Below are positions 33,597 through 46,178 of a DNA stretch of 64,000 bases, one piece after another. The stretch comes from Kappaphycus alvarezii (taxonomy: Eukaryota > Rhodophyta > Florideophyceae > Gigartinales > Solieriaceae). The stretch is taken from NCBI GenBank assembly GCA_002205965.3, contig NADL03000691.1, positions 1,240,001 to 1,304,000 of the forward strand, written 5' to 3'. A model generated the notes under the pieces. The model searched no databases. It had not been told where the DNA came from and saw nothing but the letters and a program-made list of their open reading frames with translations. The translations under genes were made by a program, and so were the position numbers. Each line of letters starts with the position of its first letter. Position 1 is the stretch's first letter.

Positions 33597-33601
33597 GAAT
33601 T

Positions 33602-34160
33602 GTGGAAAAATATTTTTCATGGAGGCCCACAATTTATATTTATTGTGAATCATCAAGGAATAATTTTATTTATATACACTGACGATATTTTATGCTGAAT
33701 TCAGTGTGAAATAATTTTTATGTCCTACAGTTGGGTTTTTATATTATACAGGCTATAATTATTGCATTTATGCTACCACAAAAATATTATCTGGATGATT
33801 GCTTACCTGGAAAATACTGCAATAATAATTGCTGAGCCTGAATTATGTCTACCAAAATTATTGAACGGCTCACCTGATTTTTGTAGCGGGTTCACCCTGG
33901 TGTAGAGTATAAGTAGTCTAGGTTGTTAGAAATATTTTTACATCCTTGGGCGATCGAAATATTCCCCTCGATCACATATCATTAAATTTGGTTTTCTATT
34001 CATTATTCATTCTAGGTCCAATTGCGGCATTTATTTATTTATTCAAGTTGGAACTATTTATTATCATTTGGATCTACCTATCCCAATTATTTTGCACCTA
34101 GAGTGCGATTGCTCTTAGCAGGAAAACTAAGTTCCAACACATTCAAGTAAACCCAATTTA
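33602..34160. other. AT-rich tail between retroelement and next unit (unit 1)
   Basis: About 560 bp, AT-rich, no ORF. It contains several inverted repeats: AATTGTGG...CCACAATT straddling its start (about 33599-33635), ACACTGA...TCAGTGT (about 33678-33710) and TGAGCC...GGCTCA (about 33832-33870). It is either the structured 3' region of the retroelement or part of the unit. Same in units 2 (47487-48048) and 3 (61400-61958). Confidence 0.45.
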
Positions 34161-34659
34161 CCCAAATTTACCCCTCTCCTGTTATCAAAAATGTTGATCC
34201 CTCCGCTGCTGCCCATTGCCTGGATATCGCGTCTCGTGCTGTGGAGACCATGGCGTGGCTCTACGACAGGATAAGGTGGAGCTCTTGCAAGGTCTTTTGC
34301 GGGAAGGGTTACGGATTGCCAAATGCCAGTCTCCTTCGTCCTCGTCTTCCTCTCCGCAATCCTCTGACAAGTTGAACATTGAGATGTTTAAGTGATGAGC
34401 GAAATTTTGTTTTATCCTGCACAGTAGTGCTTCCAAAACCCCTGGGATACTCTGGGTCACAACGGGGCGGAATTATGGGGTAATTTTTTTCGTCGTCTGA
34501 CACTTCGAGCGGGGGGAGTTTAAGCGGATGTTGGAGAGAAGGAAAGGAGAAAACAGAAATGGGTCTGCGCCTCCGTGACCCTGTGATTACAACGACTGGT
34601 CAAGGCAAGCGAGGACGCATGCTATATTAGACGGTACAGCTTGTGCTGCGTGTCTATGT

Positions 34660-34875
34660 ATGAGGACCATTTTGGCTCTCGAGAAGCTTTCCATTGCCCT
34701 CTTGGCGGTATTTGCTGCCAAATCCGAGACAAACGCGTATGCCTCCAGGTGCCATCCTTCCAAATCGGGCCACAGCCGACCATATCATTCAAGCATTACA
34801 GCCCCCCACATTCCTCCCCCTGTAATATGCAGTACAGAGATTATTTACTCCTTATCTAGAGTGCGCACCGACTGA
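34660..34875 (+). CDS. small ORF with signal-peptide-like start (unit 2)
   Basis: Identical translation to 17675-17890. Same TATATTA-like box upstream and same overlapping Cys-rich frame (34641-34859). Confidence 0.25.
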   Translation: MRTILALEKLSIALLAVFAAKSETNAYASRCHPSKSGHSRPYHSSITAPHIPPPVICSTEIIYSLSRVRTD

Positions 34876-36589
34876 ATGACTACTCAGATAAAGAGTGAAC
34901 TGAATGGGCCAAATGGGTCACGTGCAGTGGGCCATTAGGCACTGCACAGAATTATCTGTATATCCGCAGATTTAAGGCAGCAGTTTTATCAGCCCCCCTA
35001 CGTAGTGGGGGAAATGATGTGGCAGTTTACTTCGTCGCCTGACACTTCTAGCGGAAGGGATCTAAACGGATACTACGCAGTCTTCGGAAAATAGCCGCCC
35101 TACATTCCTAATCAGTGAAGCACCCCAATCCCCCCCCGTTTTAGCAGAGCGAAATCATAGTGTAACGCAACCCAGTTCTGGTGAATACAGTACTGTACAA
35201 TATATTCAGTTATGCAGAACACTGTATTGCCACTCGGGAGGAAGCTTGAAGACTCGACGAGCAGTGTCTTTTCAGTGATTCTGTCGGGTTGTGTTGAATT
35301 TGGGGTGGGGCACGGGGGTGCTTATACCGTAACAGATCCTGGCTGAATGGAATTTGTTGTGAGTGACATTTACGGCGAGTAAATTGAGCCGGCCCTGCAA
35401 GGAATGTTATTTAGTGTTACCCATCTGTTGCAACAGATAGAAATTGGCAGCGAGTGCGACTGAATGCATTGGACGGTTGAGAACAGATAAGACGAATACA
35501 GGTTTATATATTGTACAAGCATCTACATCTGCACCAGTGTATCTCGCGGTACAGTGCTGGACATCGAAATATGCTACGTTGTACATTGCAATTTAGTATT
35601 TGCTAATCATGAACTTACTGTATGTAGCATGCTGCTTCACGGCTAGCTGGTCAGAAAGGAGTAAAAAGAAAAACCACCGTGCAATACTATCAGTGACGAC
35701 TTATCGCGCACAATACTCTAGCGGCGTGGATACAGCCGACCACATCTTCCATAAATTAAAACAGCGCAGAATTTCCCCTGGCGAGTAAAGGTAGCCATTC
35801 AAGTAACCATTCATTTGGGTGACAGGAGAACAAAATGGAGCGAATGGACTACCTCAAACGATACGGGGAGGTAGACACTGGATACCATTGACGCCCCTGT
35901 CACGGCAAAAGTAGCATGACAGGACAAAGCCGCCTTGTAACTGGGTACGATAGATCGAATACAGCTCGAAAGAGTGAAAACATCAAAACCTTCCCTCCCT
36001 TTGTGAGGAGACCCAAAGAATACACAGGTCACCTACAGCCCATTCAGCGCCATGTAGAGATTAAGAGGAAAGGTTTGGGTGTTTTACTCTTGGAAGACGT
36101 ATCCGACCAGAGAGATTAGATCAGAGAGATTAATGATGGTTGACAGCAAGGGCGCGGATTCGACAACAAGAAGTTTTCCGTTCGGGGGCAGAGATTCAGA
36201 AGGCGGTAATTGGAGCGAGGTATTGAGAGAAACTTTACTTCAATGAGTATCTCGGAGGGCGTGACCTTGTATAAGTTCTGGAGAGTTATTCCGCTGAGCC
36301 GCTGTATCGTTTAGGGAAAGGTTTGGGTGTTTTACTCTTGGAAGATATGTCCTATCTATCGTTCAGTGGAAGAAAGTTACAGGCTTGATTGGAAGCTCCC
36401 GGGACAGTTTACGGCGTCTTAGTGATCCTTTAGTTTTTAAACCTGAACATGTCATACCGAAGTGTTCGAAAAACAAATCGCCTATCTCCGAAACTCCGCC
36501 ATTCTCAGCCCTCCTATGTCTCGTAGTAAATACACTCCCGATTTCCCATTTTAAACAGTAAAACACCACGAGATTCTTCTCGAGTTCAG
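34876..36589. other. non-coding part of unit 2 with motif copies 1-2
   Basis: Equivalent to 17891-19602. Motif copies lie at about 36071 and 36319. A one-base loss at about 35511 relative to unit 1 removes one of its short frames, supporting the view that those frames are not genes. Confidence 0.5.
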
Positions 36590-36597
36590 TATAAATA
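36590..36597 (+). promoter_or_regulatory. TATA box of secreted-protein gene (unit 2)
   Basis: TATAAATA, same context as in unit 1. Confidence 0.6.
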
Positions 36598-36761
36598 GTT
36601 CTGAAGTTGCAACCGTAGGACGCACATATCACCGAGACAACCGAGAGAGGCAATTTTACTGTCGCTGGATCACTGAGAGCTCATCGAAAGCAGACACAAT
36701 CCTGTATAAACATCCCAATTGACCAGATAATCTTGCTCCAAGAACAAGTCAAAAGCTCACG

Positions 36762-37253
36762 ATGTTTCAGAGGGTCAAGATCATTGTATTCTTCTGCATT
36801 TTCGTTGCCGCGGGAAGCGCAGCTGCTCGTGGTGAAACGGATTCAATTCCCACTGTGGATTCTATGGAAGTATCAGCTACAGCTCTTCCGGAACCTGAAT
36901 GTCCATGTGTGGTAGTGTCGGAGAAGAGGGCCGAGAGGCAGCACAGGCGGTCTGAGGATTCCAAATGCGTGGTTGTTGAAGCCGTAACGGAAGAGAAGAC
37001 TGGTTACGCGTACTGTGATCCTCCTACCGCCGACATGATCGAGGACGTTTCCCTGGAGTCCGCTTCACGTCGAACGACCTCTACGAGAACCTCATCACAG
37101 CAGATCTCGAGGCAGGCGTCGGAAGATACTTTGTTGAGTGTGACGGGCCGTTCGTTGATCAAGATTTTGTACCGATGTGTCTTAGTCGTAAACATTAATG
37201 GAAGATTTTATTACGTATGGGGAATCTGCTGCCTCGTGATCAAGACATCCTGA
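36762..37253 (+). CDS. secreted Cys-containing protein, unknown function (unit 2)
   Basis: Translation identical to the unit 1 copy over all 163 codons, including the suspect tail, so the presumed frameshift predates amplification. While the surrounding DNA has many single-base indels between units, none falls in this 492-bp frame in any of the three copies. This is mildly suggestive of constraint or simply of low homopolymer content. Confidence 0.55.
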   Translation: MFQRVKIIVFFCIFVAAGSAAARGETDSIPTVDSMEVSATALPEPECPCVVVSEKRAERQHRRSEDSKCVVVEAVTEEKTGYAYCDPPTADMIEDVSLESASRRTTSTRTSSQQISRQASEDTLLSVTGRSLIKILYRCVLVVNINGRFYYVWGICCLVIKTS

Positions 37254-37422
37254 AGCGGCAAGGGGCTCCGAAGTTATGAGCGGATACTTGCGTTGGCGAA
37301 CTCGTCCTCCGAATACATCCGACTCCACGATCTCCTCCCTCACCCTGCAGCTTATGGCTCATGGCGTTTTGTCGTCGTTCTCTTACCCTGATCACTGCCA
37401 AACAGTGGTCCCTGGTCAACCC

Positions 37423-37428
37423 AATAAA
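37423..37428 (+). terminator. AATAAA polyadenylation signal (unit 2)
   Basis: Same position relative to the stop codon as in unit 1. Confidence 0.5.
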
Positions 37429-40400
37429 GCGTGTTCTTCTTCTCCTTGAACTTCTTTACTGACAGTAATCTTTAATTAGAATAGCTCCAAAACGAAAAGA
37501 GAAGAGAGAGAGTTTATTGGAACATTTGAAAGGATGTATGGAATACAGTGTTGACAAACATTGCGATTCAAACTTCCAAAAAGAACAAAGTTTCTCTATT
37601 CATGAATACGAGTGGGGAAAGTTCGGGGTGCTTTACTGTTGGAAGGTATATTCGATCTATCCTAAAGTTTTCCAGACAACCACAATCTGCTCAAACAGGT
37701 GTGCCGACACAGTAATAAGCGAGGACATCGAGGGTGACTAAGTTCTTGGTGCATACAGTCACCGGTGAGTTTTTTCGGAGAACCAGACGAATAAACTGGT
37801 AATCTGAATTAGCTCTTGAGTGTGGTCGTTTCAAATGGGAATGAATGTGCTTTTTACTGCAAAGAAGAGGATGGGTGTTTTCTTCTTGGAAGATGTGTTC
37901 GACTCCATGTGGGGCGCAGGTTGAGAGCCCTAGAAACTTGCCCTTTCAAACTGTTGTCGATTGTCGTTGTATAAAAAACTTTAGGATAGATCTAATGCAT
38001 CCTTAAAGGGTAAAACTCCCAAAGCTTTTCCCCTTAAACCATGTTGCGGGATAGGCATCATAAATAACTAAATGTATACATTATAAATAACCAAATGTCT
38101 TTACCAGCCTAAATTATAGCCGCTGGCCTACGCAAAAAGCAGCCGGCGTTGGAAGTGGCCATCATTACTTCCTGTCGTTGAAGGAGAACAACTAAAAATC
38201 CGGAATATCCACACTGCCATATACATCCTTACCGTATATCAGCCAGCATATCTCTTACAGCAAATAATCCCCGTTTAATATGGAACATCAGTGCAGGTCT
38301 CGGGCTGGCAACCAATTGTATCACCTCCTGGATCTGAGGGACCACTTCGGAGTATCACTATCCGAGCATAGAAATGGGATGGGGGCGAACATATCTCCGC
38401 AAAGTAATAAAGCCATAGACCCCTTGAAGAAATTAAATGAAATGCGTAGATCTAGTTTCAAATAAATTGATAATAAAATTACCTGAAAAGAACTGAGAAT
38501 AATGATTAAAAGAAAAAAATATTTGTTGATAGCTGATCGACGGGTATAGCTCGAGAGTCCTAGACTTGCTCAATTTTTCCAACAACCTATGACTATTTAT
38601 ACTGTAGATCAGACTACAAATACTGCAATCATAATTACAGTAGTAGAATAACTTTAGTAGAAGAAATTCCTGCGCAGTAATAAATACAAAGTAGTTGTCG
38701 AGGAGAGCATTAATCCAAATAATAGTTTGCTAGCATTATAATTTCAGTAATTATAACTGTAGAATTTAAAAGAAAACTGACAGACATAAAACTTGCTCCA
38801 CGTGCAATACAGTACAAAAATGGATCAGTGTAAATATACATAGTTAACTTTTGATGATTCACAATCTGTAAAAATTTGTACCTCTGATTATATTTTGTTC
38901 CGCAATTTTCATCATCGTATTCGACATAGAAAACAAATGGAATAGTTTTTCAATACTTGTAAAGCATTCCTTTAATTTTCACGCCACTCCCTTTTGAAAA
39001 ATAGGAGTGGTATATAGTATTATCGTGTGGAGTGAACTGTATTATGATAAAGAATTTTACTTAAATCCATGAGTACAGATCCATCAAAGGAAGGTAGTTT
39101 TAGGATGTTTCAAAGTTGAATGTTCTTTTCTGTCAACTGGTCGGAAGGATTAAGTCGCCATTTATCCAGATCAATTTCTTACTTCTTTGCTTTAATTTTA
39201 ACCCCTTAATTTTATATCTGCTCTTATGGACTCGTCTTTAGGTATATGACATCTAGAAAGAGAGCTAAATAAATTCTACGAATCCACAACAACATGTAGG
39301 GGAAGATTAATATTGAGTATATTTCTGTATGTTGCTGCAATAATATCCTTTTTAAATAGCTTTACTAATAACCAAAATTTCATCAGATGGAAAAGGTTTC
39401 ACCGGACGCCTAGTATCTATTAGACCGGTGTCTTCATATGAGGACTACATGTAGCACTTCTTTTTCAATACAATTTTCTTTTACCTCAGCGCATTTCTTG
39501 TCCCCCGCATTATTTCATGAGTGTAGATGTCCAATCAAAACAAACTTTTCAAATTGTTGACCTCAGTTAAGGCTAGAGCAATGTTCCTCACTGACGTCGG
39601 CTCTTCGGAAGACGTTGTGAGTATAATTAAAATTTAAGGAACCAATACGAAGTCTAGAAACACAACCAAGCTTCGTATTTGTAAACCCAGCTTGCTTTTC
39701 TGTACCAAAAAAACAAGAATCAGTAACTAAAACTTTTCAGAGTTTTCAAGGTGAACATATGTACTTGCAGAACAAAACGACCTCAAATTTCGAAACACCG
39801 AAGATTCAATAGATAAGTCATGAACCAAGGGATTAGACGTCTTTTTTGTAAATAAATTGCTTCCACAGCATATTTGGGAGAAAAGACTATACCTAATACA
39901 GACAATGAACAATTCAATGAATTGTGATAGAATTTCTCTAAAGAATTCATTTTTCCATCCGCCTGTTTACGTATTTTTATCGCTGATAAGTTCCACAATA
40001 AGCTGATAAGTTTCACAGTACGCTGATGGTATTCAAAGTAGTAAATTCGTGCTCATGTAAGGCGTTTTTTCTTTCTGGGGTACCCCGATTCTGCATTGGC
40101 CCCTTTTTCTGTCGGTCTGGGTCGTTGGAGCCCGACCGGCCACAGTACTGTACAATTAGCGTACATTAACGTCTAGTGTAGTTGAAACTGTCTTTTTCTT
40201 TCGTTCCGATAACTCCCCCATCACTAAACTCAGACTCTCTACGTTTTGATTTCTCTTGCTTTACCTATGCAGCGGGTACAGGATTGCAACTATCGTATTG
40301 TACGGATGCCTATCTACCCATACTGCGAATGTCCGGACTTAGACCAAGTAGCCTAAGGTTGAAAGAAGGATAGGTACACCCACAGACTGAACAAGTCTTC

Positions 40401-41281
40401 CCCAAGTTTGTCAACAATCGATAATATATGAGATTGGAGTCATTTTTTTCCTCCGCTGATACAATAATTTTTAAATCATCAAACTGAATTATTCTACTCC
40501 TTCAAATAAAAGGATCTGAGGATGTGTACGGTTGTGCCAAGCCTATAGAATTTCTCAATTTCTTAATTAATTTTTTCCGTAATTGTATCCAGTCCAGTAA
40601 AAAGAATATTATCAACCAAATTCACTAAAAGCAGAAATAATGACCCTTTCGAAGAAAAAAATAATTGAGGAATTTAAACTACCGATTTTAAACCCAGAAA
40701 AAATAATGAATTGTTAGAATGTAAATTTCATTTACCATTCTCATTGACTAGACTATCTGAGGCAGCTAAAACATTTTGAAAAAGGCTCTCCGTGAATTCT
40801 CGCGTAAATCTTACGTAAACATCCCATGACGCTGGTCCAGCTTGCGGAAATGCCCATCTGACATCAACTACTGAATAATTTCATTTTAAAATTGCTGTGA
40901 TTGATAAAATATTTCAAATTGTCAAACGATGACAAAAAGGATAAAAATATATCTGATGATTAATCTTGTCATAGTAAGATTAATGATCAGATCTTAGCAA
41001 AATTTATGATTGGATCTTAATTTTAGTCTTTTTGTAGTCGTTTTACTGTGATGCAATTTGAGCCTTACAATAATATTCTCCATCATATAAAGTATTAATT
41101 TTGTCTAAATCATGAATTGTATTACATTTGCATCGGAGGAACCCTGAAGTCTTTTATTTCTGATCAAATACTGGGAAAATTTTTCTTCAAAGCTTTTTGA
41201 ATTTGAAATAATATGAGATGGAAGCAAAGATGCTTGATGGAGTACAAATTCCTTGGATCAAAATCTTTCATGATAAACTTC

Positions 41282-42079
41282 TTAATCATTTTGTTCGGAC
41301 GAATTCAATTCCGTTCCAGGTAGCAACTTAATTTCATGAACATCAATTATATCTTTTTCGTTCATCGGAACGTGGACTAAACATTCAGGTTAAGTGGAAT
41401 TATTTTCGGAACCTATAAGTAAGTGTTTGAGAGATAACTGTTCAATAATATCTGACGTTTCATCATAATTCCCAAATATAATCTTATCCTGTCGCAAAAT
41501 ATCTAAATTTATGGATTTCCGGGATATATTCTGACTAATGTATTCATAATCACAGCTGTCTTCATTCAAATTTGCATTTCTTTAATACCCACCTCCTGAT
41601 CTTTCCCGAAATTCATCTACAGAGCTATCAAAGGATTGTTCCATTAACTCATTTGCTTTTTGTATTTGTAATGAAAGTTTATTTGATGAAACGTAGTGGC
41701 GGAAATCTTCTATACCTTCATTAATAAACCTGCCGTCCGGCCGAGTAACTGTCACGATTAGAGAATCCTTAATCGAAGTATATTACTGACATGGGAGACA
41801 ATCATAATCCTTGTTTTGAGATAGCAAATGTATAAATATTTCCACATTATAACTAACATCGATAGTTATAACGTTAACTGACTTCGATTTGAGGATACAA
41901 TTTAATTTCTTTTTAGCAATGAGCTAATTATGCGCATCGAGTAAATCCTTTGATAGAGCTCGAGTACCAGAATTATCGATAGGTATAGAGTAACATCTAG
42001 CAATTTCATAAGAAGGAACAATATCATTACTATAGACATCATTTGGTGTCTGAAATATTTGAGTAATACACAGGGATTT
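41282..42079 (-). pseudogene. longest reading of the coding complex
   Basis: 266 codons in one minus-strand frame with no TGA, interrupted only by one TAG and three TAA and ending at a fourth TAA. Composition is strongly protein-like throughout: for example NDIVPSYEIARCYSIPID near the start, TRPDGRFINEGIEDFRHYVS in the middle, and VHVPMNEKDIIDVHEIKLLP near the end. The same frame continues beyond with a TGA and further readable sequence (ending IASQ at the unit 3 equivalent of 54948). The flanking readings are in other frames. I do not recognise the family and see no signal peptide or membrane segment. Confidence 0.5.
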
Positions 42080-42836
42080 GCTTTTAGAAGCGTCTTAGAA
42101 TTTAAACGATTATAATTTCTCTTAATATTTTGTATTTCGAATCAATTGAAATTTTTATGTGTGCAAGAGCCAAAAGGACGAAATTAAATCCCTTTTCTCT
42201 CAAGATAAAATTTGAATTGTCATTGTTATATGAATGGTCTCCTATAATATATTGCGATGGGCCCGAAATGGCGCTATCCATAGAGGTTAGGAGGAAAAAT
42301 GTAATATTCAATTTCTAGGAGGGTACTAACGTTCCAACAGATAATCTGCTAAACTGAATCCGTGGTATGAAAACATCTAGATTTTCCACGAAAAAAAGAT
42401 AAACACACTAATCCATTATAAACTCGGAGATATTGAACTTGCGAATACTAATTGACGATGAGGTGGTTTTCTGGTGATTTCACGATTTTGCATGAACCAA
42501 TGATGTTTGATAAATATTTTTTGCACTCATGTCCTTTGTAGAAACTCTATGTAATCGTAGTTTTATTTCATCATAAATTGAGAGAGTACATACAGATTTG
42601 TGGAACTTATTATTTATTTCTTTTTCTCAGTCCAAGATTTATTTTCTGTTGTACTGATACTAGACGAACAAATTGTAGATTAAAATGAATTTCTAAATAC
42701 ATCGGGGTATCCTTTAAATTTTTCCCATGTACAGATCATTGTTGACCATGATCTACCACTGTGATGGAATCGCTTAAATTTTCGGTTGAGTTAAATTCGA
42801 TACAATTGTCCTTCACATGAATGATATTTGATATTC

Positions 42837-43115
42837 TTATAAATTTCTTCCAGTCACCCATAGTGATGATCCACTAATTATTAGATGGTTCATTTTCACT
42901 TCAAAATCATTGTCAGAAACAGCTGATAAATATAGTAACCAGGACATTTTTCTTTTGTCACGTGAATGGGCGCCATTTCCATATTGAAAAGTTTGTATCT
43001 CGCACAGAATCAGGGAGGTCATCCAGAGTTCCGTCCAAATCGGAGATAATATATATAGAAACTTTTCTAGCGCAACAATACTCATCCAACTGTATGGTGC
43101 TCCATTGGCAAGCAC
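42837..43115 (-). pseudogene. coding complex segment (unit 2 copy of 56642-57022)
   Basis: Shorter copy of the unit 3 reading described at 56642-57022. A one-base difference near 42843 cuts the frame after VTGRNL. Confidence 0.4.
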
Positions 43116-44182
43116 TAGACCTGAATATTATTCGTTCCATAGAGAATCAAGTAAAGCCGTCTCTTGGTAACTGATAGCTCGATAAATGGCCCCCTTATTA
43201 ATTGGCCTCATTTGCAGTCTACAAAGTATATGGTGTGCTTAAAGTACTGAAAACTATATTCGAACAATTTTCGAAAACTTGCCCCTTTGTTCGGAACTGT
43301 CAGAGCATGCAGCGTAAAAGTATGGGTACCATTTTTGAAATTTTTTTATTTTTTTATATTTTGTACGCTTACACCCGTCCCTACGACTGCAACTTAGTAC
43401 AGCTGCTAGGAATGCTACTATTGGTAAGTTTTCGGTAAGTGATCAATTAAATATATGACACAAGTGCACTTGATAGTTAACACCTCTCGTTAATTGGCCG
43501 TAAGAACATACCACTACAAGCGTTCAGCTATCGAGAGATGACTGCACTGGTTTATCCACGTGAAATGTTACGGAACCGGGTTCATTTCTATTTTTAAAAT
43601 CTTCCCTATTTTCACTTTTTGATGAGGAACGTTTCAAATATTTTTACATTCTTTCACTTTCCATTTTCCATTTTCGTCGGCTCAATGTACAGTTTCTGTT
43701 CGGTGTTCCGAATTATATATTTTCCTTCAGTGTAGAAAGTTCTTTGGGTGGTGGTTTACGCTTGATATTTTTACTAGATGGTTTGTTTTCTTTCAATTGA
43801 ATATTTTTTTATGGATTTCATATTATATGCTTTTGCGAGTTTTCGTCGATCTTGCTTGAGATTTGAGTCCTATTAAAGGTTCGAATAGTTGATGTCATTT
43901 CCGAGTATTTTATTAATTAGAAAATTTTTCCTTTCTCCACATCTGTTTCTTCATCATACTATGGAACTCTGTAGCCAGGATATATAAGCGTTAAAGTTAA
44001 TCATTTTTCTAGTTTACAAACAGCAAAAATGATATCAACTATTAAAGTAGTGTCAAAGAACCAATAGACGAGTAAAAATGGAACTTTGCGCATTAACCTG
44101 TGATTAGAAAAATTTTAAAGACCCATTATCTTCTCGAGTGGTGTGTCCAAAATATTTAAGAATTTCTGTAATGGAGCTGATA

Positions 44183-44647
44183 TTAATGATAGAAATTATA
44201 CCATGTTAATAGCGCTAATAAACGCCAATGCACCGTTTCAGACAAAATTTCGGCGTCTGGAGTTTTCTTACAAATGTCAAGGGCTCTTCTACATAATTGA
44301 TAGACCTTGTATCGCAGTAGAAACCTTATAAGCTTTGATACAGACAGGAAATGATAGGCATATTGACATTTTTTAACAGCATCTAAATACTTCTCTTGAC
44401 AACTTTTGCAATAATCCATCGAGCTGTTCAGAGATCCCAAGAAATTTCGGCTTTGAAATGATGCCAATGTGATCCGTGCCCATAACTGTACTAATTTTAA
44501 TGGAATTCGTAGATCCAAATTAGATAATTCCAAATAAATGAATTTAAAGTTTATTTGAGTAGGAATAAGAACATTAATAAAAAGGAAACCACTATTTACT
44601 GATAGCTGATCGATGGAGATAAATCGATAGTCCGAGGCTTGCTCCAT
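44183..44647 (-). pseudogene. coding complex segment with DLRIPL paralogy
   Basis: A 154-codon open frame starting MEQASDYRFISIDQLSV and containing IYLELSNLDLRIPLKLVQLW, then a Cys-containing stretch (YCKSCQEKYLDAVKKC). Its first 60 residues resemble the reading at 52253-52489 (IYLKLSIFDLRI), showing that a coding segment was duplicated within the unit. In unit 3 the frame shifts after SVSK by one base (58195-58554 and 58089-58289). Function unknown. Confidence 0.45.
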
Positions 44648-45669
44648 TTTTGAGACTTCTACGCATTACACATCATGTAAGAATACAAAAGGTACAAGGA
44701 TGGTGCCAGAAATATAATAGTTTTTGTACACCAAATTAATTCTCTTCAATAAATACGGAATAGTTTTCTAGGAGAGCATAAACCCAAATGATAATTTGCT
44801 GATAATATAAATACAGTAATTATAACTGTAGAATTTTAAAAACCAGCTAAAAAAATTGCTTCATGCGTAATCCAGTAGAAAATATGGACCATTGAAAATA
44901 GATAAAACTATTTTCGATGAATCACAATCTATGAAGTTGTGTGCCTCTGATAATATATTGTTCCACAAATTTTAATCACTTAATTTGATATAGAAATAAG
45001 ATTTATTAGTTTTTCAACACTTGTCAAACTAGTCTTACAGTTTTCACACCCCTAAAGTTGTTGGTACTAATCCCCGCGGACTTTTTTTACGCTTATGAGG
45101 GCAAAAAGAGTTCTTATTACGATGAAGAAGGGGCTAGAAGGTGCATGAAGGTAAAAGGTAATTTACGCAACATTCCATTCCAGGTATATCCACACTGCCA
45201 AACAAGTTTACTGGGTAGCAGCCAGCACATCTGGTGCCATAAGTGGACTTCTGTGTTCCTTGCTCCAAGTAATTGGTGACTCAGGTCGCGCGCGTGGGTC
45301 TGATGTCTGAAGTGGTCTTGTGTTCCCCATGCGGTTGTACTTATTTCGAATTTCAAATATTTTGTGATACTTTCTTAAGAGTCATGTAACAAGGCTTTTT
45401 TTCTGGGAATACTTCGCTCTATCATCCCTCTTCCATTTTCGCTATTGATCATTTCAGAAGAATAGGATATTCACTTCCAAAACTGTAAGTTGTGACACAA
45501 AAGCTGTTCTTTGATTGAAGGCACTTGCGGGCAGGGACACTTCGTTTACTACATTCAATTTTTTTACTACATTCAAGTTTTTTAAAATGCATCAAATGGA
45601 ATCGTGTGAGCGAGAAAGACTAACAGAAAATACTATCAGGATAAATATCTATATTTTTTCCTTAGTATC

Positions 45670-45837
45670 TTAGTCCTCTAGATCATAGCCAAAGAGTTCC
45701 CTCAAATTATCCATTCCGCCCACGCAGTCCACACAAATATCCGCGAACGGCTTAGAATTCTCCATTGCCTCCTGCGAAATATGTAGACCATTGAGGACGC
45801 CCCCATGCGGTTGCAGCGTCAGGATCACCTGGTCCAT
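45670..45837 (-). CDS. short acidic ORF (unit 2)
   Basis: Fifty-five codons. It differs from unit 1 by a net three bases in a GC-rich spot, which keeps the frame (QPHGGVLNG here, QPDGVLNG in unit 1). TATA box at 45850-45857. Confidence 0.35.
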   Translation of the reverse strand: MDQVILTLQPHGGVLNGLHISQEAMENSKPFADICVDCVGGMDNLRELFGYDLED

Positions 45838-46178
45838 ATTTCCCGGCCCTTATATAGATTTTTCAACCCTCACAATTCGTAGCACCAATACAGTACCTAT
45901 GTGACCAATTGACACCGCTACAGAACGGCGCAAAGCCCTCCCTAGAAATAATTAAGAATAAAATTGTAACTCAGTGACAGCGCAGCCAGCGCAGCATGCC
46001 AGCTCATCCAGAGCAGAGTTCCAGCACAGCCAGCGCAGCATGCAAATAATATCTAATATTTCATTATATCACTTTGTATTTCGCGCCTCATTCAGAAAGG
46101 ACAACTGGTTGAAGGACCTCACTCTTCAGATTACAAGTACAGAGGACTACCAACCTTTCCATTACTCGCAGTAAACCA

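Larger units (their letters stand above)
17178..34160. repeat. tandem array unit 1 (16.98 kb, long form)
   Basis: Boundary chosen at CCCAAATTTACCCC, where the preceding fragment joins. Same order and near-identical sequence to units 2 and 3, but about 3.1 kb longer. The extra DNA is the RT part of the retroelement (about 29177-30945), 196 bp at 31477-31672 and a 1156-bp nested insertion at 32441-33596. Subtracting these returns the standard length. Confidence 0.92.
37900..45669 (-). pseudogene. AT-rich block with decayed coding complex (unit 2)
   Basis: Equivalent to 20919-28657. Unit 2 preserves the two longest readings, listed separately (41282-42079 and 44183-44647), because it lacks several one-base deletions found in unit 1. 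Block B is at about 38527-38985 and block B' at about 44600-45050. Confidence 0.45.

Noticed and set aside
41282-42079. A reassigned genetic code (TAA/TAG read as Gln) used by the host
   Set aside because: The Copia gag and RT frames in the same window use only CAA/CAG for Gln, with no in-frame TAA/TAG at such sites over more than 25 Gln codons. Shared frameshifts also show the AT-rich readings are decayed. A foreign source with such a code remains only a weak option.
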